Virus record (IMG/VR): IMGVR_UViG_3300025138_000368 | Location: 1 to 23,511 of that record | Length of the DNA: 23,511 nucleotides | Source of the DNA: a virus | Direction: 5' to 3' (one strand) | Part shown: piece after piece, positions 6,730-13,390 of the stretch | How positions within the stretch are numbered: the first letter of the stretch is position 1 | How the letters are laid out: the number at the start of each line of letters is the position of its first letter | Program-made: the position numbers and the translations under genes | The notes under the pieces: model-generated | Database searches by the model: none | The model's input: the letters and a program-made list of their open reading frames with translations, nothing else | Told to the model about the DNA's origin: nothing

Positions 6730-8778
6730 CTACGTTGCTAGTGGATGTCCACTAGGTAATAAATCTAAATCAAATTTACCACCTCTAAACCTACCTGATC
6801 TTACTGCATATAAAAAAGCATTAACTCTAGCATAAGCCCATTGTTCTTCTGATGTTACACTAGGTCTTACACTTCCTGGATTAGTTCTATAAGCACCTAT
6901 ACCTCTTTTGAATACAGCAGTAAGCATTCTTAATGTAACTCTTTTACCTGCTTTATCTCCATGCTTCTCATTGTGCTTATCAACTTTATTTTGTAATCCT
7001 TTTTTAACTGCGGCTGTAACTTGTTTTTCTTCTATAACACCCTCTTCTAAAAACTTTCCTCTTTCTCTATCTAGTTGTGCTGATTTCTTTTTAGACCAAC
7101 TTTGACCAGCATCACCACCCCACAAAGACCAAGCTATTCTACCATTTGACGGATAACCTTTTTCTCCTGGTCTAAATCCATCTGCTCTTTTATCTACTTC
7201 GTGTCTTGCAAAAAAACTATTCATACGTCTAACTGTTCTTGGTGATAATTTTTCTTTAGCAACTATTTGACTTGCTCTAGTTGCACCTATTCTTGTACCA
7301 CCTCTATTAAATTCTTTTCTCCACTCTATACCTCTTTTAGCTTCTGTTACCATACCATCTGTTGGTACTGTATCAATATCACCCTCAGCTTTTACAACCT
7401 CATCTAATTCTTCATCAACACTTTCCATATCGTTTTCAATTTGCACTTGTTCTTGTTCATCTTGTTGTGCTTCTTCTTCCTCTTGTTCTTCTTCCATTGG
7501 ATTAGTGTCAGGTTCATCTTTTGGTGAATCTTCTTCACCTGCTATATTTAAAGGCATTAAGTTTGCTGGTACTAATAAACTATCTGCACCATCAATTGGT
7601 TCATAACCTAATTGCTCTCTAGCTTCATTACGAGTTAAAATTCCATCTCTAACACCTGTGCTTACAGATTCAAAAACTCTTTTTCTTTGTTCTGCCATAG
7701 CTGGTATTGAATCTATATTATATCTTAATTCTAAATCTTCACCAAACATTGGTGTCAACCACTCGTTCATATCAGCTTGAACCTTATCTAATAAAGGAAT
7801 AATTGTTTCGTTGTATAGAGCTAATTTAGCTTCTGCAAAGTTTGAATAAGTTTGTGAATCAGGAATACCAATAAGCTGACTAGGTACACCATAAACTAAT
7901 GCTATATCTTTTGCTGACATATGTTTTAAACTCGCAAAGTCCATATCCTTAGGAGATAGACCCATTTCTTTCCAATCAAAATCACCCTCTAATAACATTG
8001 GCTTTCCTGCATTACCTGTACCACCAAATCTTTGATTGATGTCATTTACTAATTGACTTCTTTGTACTTCAGATAATTGCATCGCCGCACCTGTTTCATC
8101 TTTAGGTTTAAATATAACTGCACCACTTGGTCTAGCACCATTCTGTAAAAGATTTACGTTATGTTTATTTGCTAAGTTGTGTTGATCAATATCTATACTT
8201 GCTGATGTAATTGGGGACATGCCATAAAAATCATCTAATGGATTAAACATTTTCATATGCTTAACTTTTGAAAGACCTGTTGATTGATCTACTAAATAAC
8301 TTTCTACAACTTGACCACCTACTATATAATCATAAGAGTTTGGAGTAGCTCTAGTACCTGCATTAATTTTTATTCTATCAGGTCTTAAATTGTACAGTTC
8401 TGTAGGAGGTGCTCTATCACTACCAACTGATAACATATAACTGTTTCCTGAAATTAATAAGTAAGCATATACTGCCTGGAAATATTCTACGTTAGATACC
8501 ATTGGACTAGGGTTATAAAGTAAATCTAATAATGGGTGGTTATCTATTTCTTGATCACCTCTAAATAAATTTATTTCTACTCTACTTGCGCTATTTGCAA
8601 TTTCATTAACACATCTATACACTATTGCGTTTTGTTGATAGCCTTCTTCTGCTAATTGATCGTATCTAGCTTTATAACTTACGTCTGTGCCTAAGCTGTT
8701 ATAGTAAACTACTGGTGCTTCTTTCTTTTGTGGTTTTTCTTCTTTTCTTCCTAAAATCTTATCAAATATACTTGCCAT
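6730..8778 (-). CDS. Portal protein (HK97 family) fused to C-terminal accessory domains
   Basis: The portal ring is the DNA gate of the head and the docking site for terminase. The start chosen is the ATG at 8778 (MASIFDKILG), which shares a base with the terminase stop (TAATG) and has GGAG upstream; the upstream in-frame codon at 8793 is TTG and overlaps that ribosome site. Numbering from 8778, residues 1-410 form a normal HK97-type portal (YRCVNEIANSASRVEINLF, NLLQNGARPSGAVIF, DIALVYGVPSQLIGIPDSQT). About 415-470 is a strongly acidic Glu/Gln linker. About 480-565 (TRASQIVAKEKLSPRTVRRM, FFARHEVDK, GFRPGEKGYPS, IAWSLWGGDAG) and about 595-682 (DUF5872-like: GKRVTLRMLTAVFKRGIGAY, RTNPGSVRPSVTSEEQW, FRGGKFDLDLLPSGHPL) are extra domains absent from standard portals. 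Confidence 0.94.
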   Translation of the reverse strand: MASIFDKILGRKEEKPQKKEAPVVYYNSLGTDVSYKARYDQLAEEGYQQNAIVYRCVNEIANSASRVEINLFRGDQEIDNHPLLDLLYNPSPMVSNVEYFQAVYAYLLISGNSYMLSVGSDRAPPTELYNLRPDRIKINAGTRATPNSYDYIVGGQVVESYLVDQSTGLSKVKHMKMFNPLDDFYGMSPITSASIDIDQHNLANKHNVNLLQNGARPSGAVIFKPKDETGAAMQLSEVQRSQLVNDINQRFGGTGNAGKPMLLEGDFDWKEMGLSPKDMDFASLKHMSAKDIALVYGVPSQLIGIPDSQTYSNFAEAKLALYNETIIPLLDKVQADMNEWLTPMFGEDLELRYNIDSIPAMAEQRKRVFESVSTGVRDGILTRNEAREQLGYEPIDGADSLLVPANLMPLNIAGEEDSPKDEPDTNPMEEEQEEEEAQQDEQEQVQIENDMESVDEELDEVVKAEGDIDTVPTDGMVTEAKRGIEWRKEFNRGGTRIGATRASQIVAKEKLSPRTVRRMNSFFARHEVDKRADGFRPGEKGYPSNGRIAWSLWGGDAGQSWSKKKSAQLDRERGKFLEEGVIEEKQVTAAVKKGLQNKVDKHNEKHGDKAGKRVTLRMLTAVFKRGIGAYRTNPGSVRPSVTSEEQWAYARVNAFLYAVRSGRFRGGKFDLDLLPSGHPLAT

Positions 8779-10178
8779 TAACTTACTCTCCAAAGTGGTT
8801 TATTAGTTGTCTGTAAACAATCATAAATAGTTGATAACACATCTACTTGGTCATCATTTAAATCACTTACTCCAGTAAAGCTCATAATCTCTTGAAGTAA
8901 AACATTTACCCATTTATTTTCTTTAGGCAATACTATTCTACCACTATTCCATGCAGATGCAACAGGTTGAGCTCTAACAAACTTATCGTTTCTAGCAGGT
9001 CTTGATATAATATTCAAGTTATGTTCTTTTCTCATAAAATCAACGATACCTTTTTCCGTACCTCCAATGTAAGCATATATAGGTGATTGATACTTTTCTT
9101 GATATTGTTTAATTATAGTTGCAAATTTTGTTGCTTCTACTTGACCTCTCCAAAAATCCATTAAATAAACTTTACCATCATACATCTTACCAACACCACA
9201 AACTGAGTAATCAGAATAAGTTTTTGTAGAATAAGCAAAATCAACTGCAATAACTGTTTTACCTCCTGGAGGTAGTTGTTCATAAAATTCAGGGTCTTTA
9301 AATACTCTACCACCTTTTAGATAAGGTGATTGCTGATACATAGCTGACCACCAAAACTCACCTACTTGTCTTTTTCTTTCTTGTAATATTTCTTTTGAAT
9401 ATCTGTTTTCCCACAATGCCTCTCCTACCTCTCTACCTAATATGTCATTGGCTTCTGCTATTGCTGGCATACTAATTACTTCCCATTTATCGCCATCTAA
9501 TTCTGCTTGTTTTAATAATCTACCTGCTAAGTCATCAACGTGCCATCTAGTCATAATGATGATTACGCAGGACTCAGGGGATAATCTTGTTGATGCTACT
9601 GATTGATACCAATCTAAAGTTTTATCTCTATAAACTGGACTCATAGCTTGTTCGTTATTTTTTACTGGGTCATCAATTATAAATATGTTTGCACCTCTAC
9701 CTGTGATACCACCACCTACACCAACGCAGTACATAGAACCACCTTGTTCTGTTTCCCAGTTACCTTGAATATTTATATCAGGGTTTCTTTTTACGCCATA
9801 ATATTTAGCTACTGATTCATCAAATACCTCTTTACTCTTTCTGCCCCAACTTACAGCAAAATTAGTTTCATAACTAGCTAAAATTAATTTATTCTGAGGA
9901 TGGGTTGCTAAGTACCATGCAGGAAAATATTTAGAAGTAAACTCTGACTTACCATGTTGAGGTGGCATATTAATTAATAATCTTTTTATCTTACCACTAG
10001 CAACTTGTAATAGTTTAGAGTTAAGATACTGCAGATGTTTTGGAAACTGCCAGGTGAAATTGCTATTTATCATAGCAAGTCCTGCTGGTTGACTAGTTGC
10101 TATCTTTAATTTTTGATAGTAGTCGAGTTGCAAGTTCTGCTGACTCTTGGTCTTGTCCGATTCGTTTAATAAAGTCAT
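8778..10178 (-). CDS. terL: Terminase large subunit
   Basis: The packaging motor, 466 residues. The N-terminal ATPase shows a Walker A-like LLINMPPQHGKSEF (residues 67-80), Walker B IFIIDD (165-170) and the coupling segment MTRWHVDDLAGR (209-220). The C-terminal RNase H-like nuclease begins VIAVDFAYS with Asp313; further acidic residues lie at NDDQVDV (about 442-447). It hydrolyses ATP to pump DNA through the portal and cuts concatemers. The start at 10178 gives an 86-base overlap with the small subunit gene; a later ATG at 10073 would also keep all motifs, so the exact start is uncertain. Confidence 0.96.
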   Translation of the reverse strand: MTLLNESDKTKSQQNLQLDYYQKLKIATSQPAGLAMINSNFTWQFPKHLQYLNSKLLQVASGKIKRLLINMPPQHGKSEFTSKYFPAWYLATHPQNKLILASYETNFAVSWGRKSKEVFDESVAKYYGVKRNPDINIQGNWETEQGGSMYCVGVGGGITGRGANIFIIDDPVKNNEQAMSPVYRDKTLDWYQSVASTRLSPESCVIIIMTRWHVDDLAGRLLKQAELDGDKWEVISMPAIAEANDILGREVGEALWENRYSKEILQERKRQVGEFWWSAMYQQSPYLKGGRVFKDPEFYEQLPPGGKTVIAVDFAYSTKTYSDYSVCGVGKMYDGKVYLMDFWRGQVEATKFATIIKQYQEKYQSPIYAYIGGTEKGIVDFMRKEHNLNIISRPARNDKFVRAQPVASAWNSGRIVLPKENKWVNVLLQEIMSFTGVSDLNDDQVDVLSTIYDCLQTTNKPLWRVS

Positions 10179-10647
10179 CTTCTATATTAGTTGATTGATC
10201 TATGTTGTCTTTTGTTATTTGACCTTTAGCTACCCTTTCTACTTCTGTTAATAGCTTAAATGGATGTGCAATTTTACTGACTATAGCAACTAAATCTACA
10301 TCTGACAAATTAGAAAAGTCTAGTTCCTTTTTTTCTTTTAATCTTTTTAACAGCTCTTGTGCTGGTGTTATTAGTGAGTATGTCATTTGTAAGGCATGAC
10401 TTCCCTGTCTTTTACCCATTTCTTGAATCTCAGTCTTCATAGCATTGTATCTAATCTGTGCCTGTTGCTTATCAAACTTATCTACCCTTGATACCCAACC
10501 ATATCTTGATGATACCTTTTCTATTTCTCTTACTGATAGTTCTACTTCTTCTGCTGTTTTCTTTAGGGTGCGTTTATACCCCATATTCTGATACACTAGA
10601 TAATACTCATAGTGCTTATTGGATTCTTCTATATCTTTAGTAATCAT
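10093..10647 (-). CDS. terS: Terminase small subunit (putative)
   Basis: A 184-residue protein directly upstream of and overlapping the large terminase gene. Near the N-terminus, TLKKTAEEVELSVREIEKVS followed by SRYGWVSRVDKFDKQQAQI resembles the helix-turn-helix and 'W..Ra..yd..' segment of small terminases that recognise phage DNA. A helical oligomerisation region (QMTYSLITPAQELLKRLKEK) follows, with an acidic C-terminus. The ATG at 10647 has only a weak A-rich ribosome site. The assignment depends on position and this N-terminal pattern. Confidence 0.83.
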   Translation of the reverse strand: MITKDIEESNKHYEYYLVYQNMGYKRTLKKTAEEVELSVREIEKVSSRYGWVSRVDKFDKQQAQIRYNAMKTEIQEMGKRQGSHALQMTYSLITPAQELLKRLKEKKELDFSNLSDVDLVAIVSKIAHPFKLLTEVERVAKGQITKDNIDQSTNIEDDFIKRIGQDQESAELATRLLSKIKDSN

Positions 10648-10726
10648 TATTTTTTTCTATTAGAAACTGTTAAACCGAACATACACCGAATTATTACATC
10701 ACTAATGGCTAATTATCAAACACGCA

Positions 10727-10897
10727 TTACTTGTGCTGTCTTTCATCATCAGCTTTCATGCAAGAATAATGTGCATATTCTTTAGTAGCAAATACCACGA
10801 ATGATTCCTGTGAGTAGATAAGTTTTTTACAATACTTACATTCGCCAACTACCCTATCTAAGTCTGCTAATTTTACTTTTTTAGCTTTTCTTCTCAT
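10727..10897 (-). CDS. 56-residue zinc-ribbon-like protein
   Basis: This short gene encodes MRRKAKKVKLADLDRVVGEC, then KYCKKLIYSQESFVVFATKE and YAHYSCMKADDERQHK. The pairs ECKYC (C-x2-C) and HYSC (H-x2-C), separated by 22 residues, are a probable zinc-binding knuckle set. The N-terminus is very basic, so nucleic-acid binding is plausible. It is the first gene of the leftward late block, preceding small terminase. The upstream frame is closed by a stop and offers no earlier ATG, which fixes the start, although there is no strong ribosome site. Codon-level continuity of the motif argues for a real gene. Confidence 0.68.
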   Translation of the reverse strand: MRRKAKKVKLADLDRVVGECKYCKKLIYSQESFVVFATKEYAHYSCMKADDERQHK

Positions 10898-10922
10898 ATT
10901 CGCATTTTGTTCTAATTGTGTT

Positions 10923-10962
10923 CCCTTTTTGTCCTAAAATAACCCATTTTGACCTAAAATAA
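10923..10962. repeat. Tandem pair of 20-base direct repeats in the divergent promoter region
   Basis: Two adjacent 20-base units, 10923-10942 and 10943-10962, differ at only two positions; the consensus on the plus strand is CCC(T/A)TTTTG(T/A)CCTAAAATAA. They lie between the first leftward late gene and the first rightward operon, about 35 bases upstream of the rightward promoter. Spacing of exactly two DNA turns suggests cooperative binding of a phage regulator. The binding role is inference. Confidence 0.65.
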
Positions 10963-10997
10963 CAGTAATAATTGTTAATAAAAAGTATTAAAAAGTA

Positions 10998-11030
10998 TTG
11001 ACTACCAGCACAGATTTGGTAAGTTTAGAT
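10998..11030 (+). promoter_or_regulatory. Rightward promoter, copy 1 of a shared phage promoter
   Basis: TTGACT at 10998-11003, CAGATTTGGTA at 11011-11021 and TTAGAT at 11025-11030 occur with the same spacing at 20283-20315. The middle block contains TGG immediately before the hexamer position (TAAGTT at 11020-11025, 16 bases after the -35), like an extended -10 element. It drives the operon starting at 11052, and both copies are followed by an A-rich leader, AACAAAAAA(A)CGGAG, that contains the first ribosome site. Confidence 0.72.
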
Positions 11031-11051
11031 AACAAAAAACGGAGATAAAAA

Positions 11052-11213
11052 ATGATGATATTTATACTAATAGGACTTGCATTACCAACGTGGTTTTTAC
11101 TTCTTGGATTTGCAGAAACAGGTGCTTTGCCTAAGGGTAAGCTGACAAAGTATCTTGGTATTAATAGAGTTAGAGGTGTTGAGGAGTATAGAGTGGAGGA
11201 CTACTATGGGTAA
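11052..11213 (+). CDS. 53-residue membrane protein, first gene of rightward operon 1
   Basis: Encodes MMIFILIGLALPTWFLLLGF, then AETGALPKGKLTKYLGINRV and RGVEEYRVEDYYG: one strongly hydrophobic N-terminal helix (residues 2-20) followed by a charged tail of about 30 residues. GGAG lies 7 bases before the ATG, in the same A-rich leader that follows the second copy of the promoter at 20283. Its end overlaps the next gene, which also looks like a membrane protein. No family is recognised. The topology could suit a host-membrane effector or a holin-like protein, but nothing visible decides. Confidence 0.65.
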   Translation: MMIFILIGLALPTWFLLLGFAETGALPKGKLTKYLGINRVRGVEEYRVEDYYG

Positions 11214-11298
11214 ATTCTATACCAAAGCAGAAATAGTGCAACTTGTTGTTGTATTTATTTTCTTATTACTAATGTTAAAAAATGGAGGGATAATATAA
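11206..11298 (+). CDS. 30-residue membrane micro-protein
   Basis: The reading frame MGKFYTKAEIVQLVVVFIFL, then LLMLKNGGII consists of a short amphipathic start and one hydrophobic helix. GGAGG stands eight bases upstream of the ATG at 11206, the start overlaps the end of the previous gene, and the stop shares one base with the next ATG (TAATG at 11296-11300). These translation signals support a gene although it is tiny. Function is unknown; with its neighbour it makes a pair of single-pass membrane proteins at the head of the operon. Confidence 0.55.
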   Translation: MGKFYTKAEIVQLVVVFIFLLLMLKNGGII

Positions 11299-11543
11299 TG
11301 GCACATATTACAGAAGTAAGAAAAGGAATAGATATTCTGTATGCAACTCATAAAGATGCAGAATTTAAGATGGTTGAGCAGAGAGATGAAGCTGGAGGAG
11401 GATTTTCAATATTTTATTGGATTAAAGGTCCAGCAGATTTTCTTGGTAGATATACTGAGGGGCATTGGAGATTGATGGCAGTTCAAGATAATATTGATAA
11501 TGCTATTAAGTATATAGAAGATAACGAACAACATTGGATATAG
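11298..11543 (+). CDS. Uncharacterised 81-residue protein
   Basis: A soluble-looking, mixed-charge protein: MAHITEVRKGIDILYATHKD, then a glycine run (DEAGGGFSIFYWIKGPADFL) and a C-terminal helix, MAVQDNIDNAIKYIEDNEQH. Tryptophan and tyrosine are frequent. No known motif is seen. Translation is coupled to the preceding micro-protein by TAATG, and a GGAGG lies in the end of that gene. It belongs to the rightward operon starting at the twin promoter, so early expression is likely; function is not predictable. Confidence 0.7.
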   Translation: MAHITEVRKGIDILYATHKDAEFKMVEQRDEAGGGFSIFYWIKGPADFLGRYTEGHWRLMAVQDNIDNAIKYIEDNEQHWI

Positions 11544-11555
11544 AAAGGAGGCAAT

Positions 11556-11891
11556 ATGAGTACATACGATGCAAAAAAAGACTACAAAGATATAATGATT
11601 ACAAATCCTGATATTTATATCAAGAAAATGACTTCAGGAGAAATGTATGCCTATGTGAAAAAGCAATATAAAAATGAGCAACATCTTACTCGAAATATGT
11701 TAGATGATTGTATCACAGTTGGGATGGTAGAAACTAAGTATGAAATAGATGTAGCATATGAAGATCTATGTGGACTGAATGACTGGCCTGAGGGTGAGGG
11801 TTTTGGTTCTAGCGATAGATTTCATTATTTAAAACGTGCTAGAAAATCAGTTGAGAGTGCAAGAAAGCATAATAACGAAGTCTTGAAATAA
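11556..11891 (+). CDS. Uncharacterised 111-residue protein
   Basis: Begins MSTYDAKKDYKDIMITNPDI after a strong AGGAGG ribosome site. It is a charged, mainly helical protein with YIKKMTSGEMYAYVKKQYKN in the first half, an acidic patch around YEDLCGLNDWPEGEGFG, and a basic C-terminal helix ending HYLKRARKSVESARKHNNEV. No membrane segment or recognised domain is visible. It sits between another unknown and the SET-domain gene, all in one transcript. It could be a partner of the SET protein, but only proximity supports that. Confidence 0.7.
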   Translation: MSTYDAKKDYKDIMITNPDIYIKKMTSGEMYAYVKKQYKNEQHLTRNMLDDCITVGMVETKYEIDVAYEDLCGLNDWPEGEGFGSSDRFHYLKRARKSVESARKHNNEVLK

Positions 11892-11926
11892 CTTTAAATT
11901 TTCCCTCGTAAGTGGTAGAGGTCTGT

Positions 11927-12217
11927 ATGAAAAAACATTACAGACCTTTGCCCAGTTATCTGACTATTAAGCCATCTAAAATTGAGGGTTTAGGATTATA
12001 TGCAGTAAAAGATATAGAATCTAATTTTGTTATGGGTGTATCGCATTATCTTATTAATAAAAGATATATTAGAACGCCATTAGGAGGATTTATAAATCAT
12101 TTAGATGAATCTAACTGCAAGAAGATATTAATTAAGAACGCATTTTTTTTATGCTCTAGAAGAAAAATACTATCAGGAGAGGAATTAACTCTTACTTATA
12201 CCTTTTATAATGTTTAG
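11927..12217 (+). CDS. SET-domain protein (putative lysine methyltransferase)
   Basis: A minimal 96-residue SET domain. Seen in order: GLGLYAVKDI (residues 21-30), the usual 'G.Glfa..dI' opening; GFINHLDESNC (54-64), the 'fiNH...pNc' cofactor and active-site knot; and GEELTLTYTF (84-93), the 'GEElt.dY' closing motif. The family transfers methyl groups from S-adenosylmethionine to lysines, in bacteria mostly on ribosomal or regulatory proteins. The start is set at the ATG at 11927, which has AGAGG in front; an in-frame GTG at 11912 overlaps that site. It ends the rightward operon and overlaps the end of the opposing PP-loop gene by four bases. The target is unknown. Confidence 0.82.
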   Translation: MKKHYRPLPSYLTIKPSKIEGLGLYAVKDIESNFVMGVSHYLINKRYIRTPLGGFINHLDESNCKKILIKNAFFLCSRRKILSGEELTLTYTFYNV

Positions 12218-12882
12218 TTTTCTAAAAATTTTCTAGGAATCGTATCATCAATTTTTAAACAAATATCCCAGCATTTTTCTATATTTCCTACATCCTTTTC
12301 TCTTAAAGTATAAAAGGGTGCATTTCCCTCACTTTTTCCAAAGTCTGTTGAGTATATGTATGGAATTTCTAAGTTGTAGAATTTAAAGTATTCCCAAATA
12401 TCATCTTCTTTCCAATTGTATAGGGGATGACAACTTAATCCGTGTTTATTAAAATAAATAGGAGCTTTAACAGAATTTTCATCGTTTCTTCTTCCTGTTA
12501 TTACTCCATCAAAATTGTTTTCTTTCATAAATTTATGAATTGTTTTTTGATGTCTTTGTGCAAATGACCAACTTCTCAATTTTGAATCATTAGAAAATAT
12601 AATTTTTTTATTTTTTTTTAACCATTCCCACGAAAGTGAATTTTTGAAAGTTACATTTAGATTTAATTTTTTTGATATTTTAAAAATATGTTCTCTTTGT
12701 TTTTTAAATGTAAAAGATGTTTCGCATATTTGATCGTTTATTCCTAAATTGTATGCAATATGTGTAGCTACATAACCATCCTTGCCACCTGAAAAAGCAA
12801 CTAATGGTTTTTTTGTTTTCTCTAAAAATTTGTAAATTGTATTTTTTGCTGAAAAAATTAGATTTTTAATATTATTTTTCAT
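12214..12882 (-). CDS. PP-loop ATP pyrophosphatase, PAPS reductase-like (second copy in cassette)
   Basis: A 222-residue adenine-nucleotide alpha-hydrolase-type enzyme. SGGKDG (residues 31-36) is the PP-loop, with Gly replacing the usual final Ser. VITGRRNDE (127-135) and HPLYNWKEDDIWEYF (152-166) are hallmark segments of the phosphoadenylylsulfate reductase family. The C-terminal ECGLH redox motif of true PAPS reductases is absent, so it probably adenylates another substrate or transfers sulfur. The ATG at 12882 is preferred over that at 12912, since it gives a normal N-terminus and an 11-base overlap with the ParB-like gene. Lys, Asn and Phe are markedly more frequent than in the neighbours, hinting at separate acquisition. 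Confidence 0.85.
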   Translation of the reverse strand: MKNNIKNLIFSAKNTIYKFLEKTKKPLVAFSGGKDGYVATHIAYNLGINDQICETSFTFKKQREHIFKISKKLNLNVTFKNSLSWEWLKKNKKIIFSNDSKLRSWSFAQRHQKTIHKFMKENNFDGVITGRRNDENSVKAPIYFNKHGLSCHPLYNWKEDDIWEYFKFYNLEIPYIYSTDFGKSEGNAPFYTLREKDVGNIEKCWDICLKIDDTIPRKFLEN

Positions 12883-13390
12883 CAGTAGGAACCCACGACT
12901 TTCCAAAACCATCTATTTGTTTTGTGCCTCTAATAGTCATTCCTGAATTATCTAATAATCTTTCTAATTCTTCTTCTTCCATACTTAGTCTTTCCATAAT
13001 TTCTTTATTTGAAAGATTATCTTCTTTCATTTTTCTAACTATAGAAGCCATTTCTAATACTGCGTGTGTACCCCTTGCACGATTGTGTCTTATTGTTGAC
13101 ATCATTCGGTGATCTTTATCAAAATCTACAGTAACTACTGGAACCTTTCCATCTGTCATAGCACTTACTTCAGGATCGCTTGATAGTGTCCATCTATGAA
13201 AACCATCTACAATTGTTTTATCTGATAGTATTACTATAGGTTGAGTCCATCCATCCTCTATTATAGAAGTTTTTAATAATTCTAACTCAGGTGGTGCTAC
13301 GTGATTTGGATTATAATCATTAGCATTTAATTCGTTTCTATCTATCCATTCAACCTTATTTACAGGTTGCTTATCAATACCTTGTTTCAT
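12872..13390 (-). CDS. IbrB-like ParB/Srx-fold protein
   Basis: A 172-residue protein with a ParB N-terminal (ParB/sulfiredoxin) fold: NANDYNPNHVAPPELELLKT (residues 22-41), GWTQPIVI (47-54), VDGFHRWTL (61-69), then HNRARGTHAVLEMASIV (102-118), with a C-terminal helical part. The DGFHR box aligns with the nucleotide-binding box of the fold, in which members act as CTPases, nucleases or small-molecule kinases. Pairing directly after an IbrA-like gene recalls E. coli IbrA/IbrB, described as regulators of immunoglobulin-binding proteins and otherwise poorly understood. GAGG lies 7 bases before the ATG, and the start overlaps the IbrA-like gene by 17 bases. The exact biochemical role is unknown. 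Confidence 0.83.
   Translation of the reverse strand: MKQGIDKQPVNKVEWIDRNELNANDYNPNHVAPPELELLKTSIIEDGWTQPIVILSDKTIVDGFHRWTLSSDPEVSAMTDGKVPVVTVDFDKDHRMMSTIRHNRARGTHAVLEMASIVRKMKEDNLSNKEIMERLSMEEEELERLLDNSGMTIRGTKQIDGFGKSWVPTDEK

Noticed and set aside
8779-8793. Five extra residues at the portal N-terminus from a TTG codon
   Set aside because: The TTG overlaps the GGAG ribosome site of the ATG at 8778, and that ATG has the TAATG coupling typical of this genome.
11912-11926. GTG start for the SET protein
   Set aside because: The in-frame ATG at 11927 has an AGAGG site directly in front, which the longer form would translate through.
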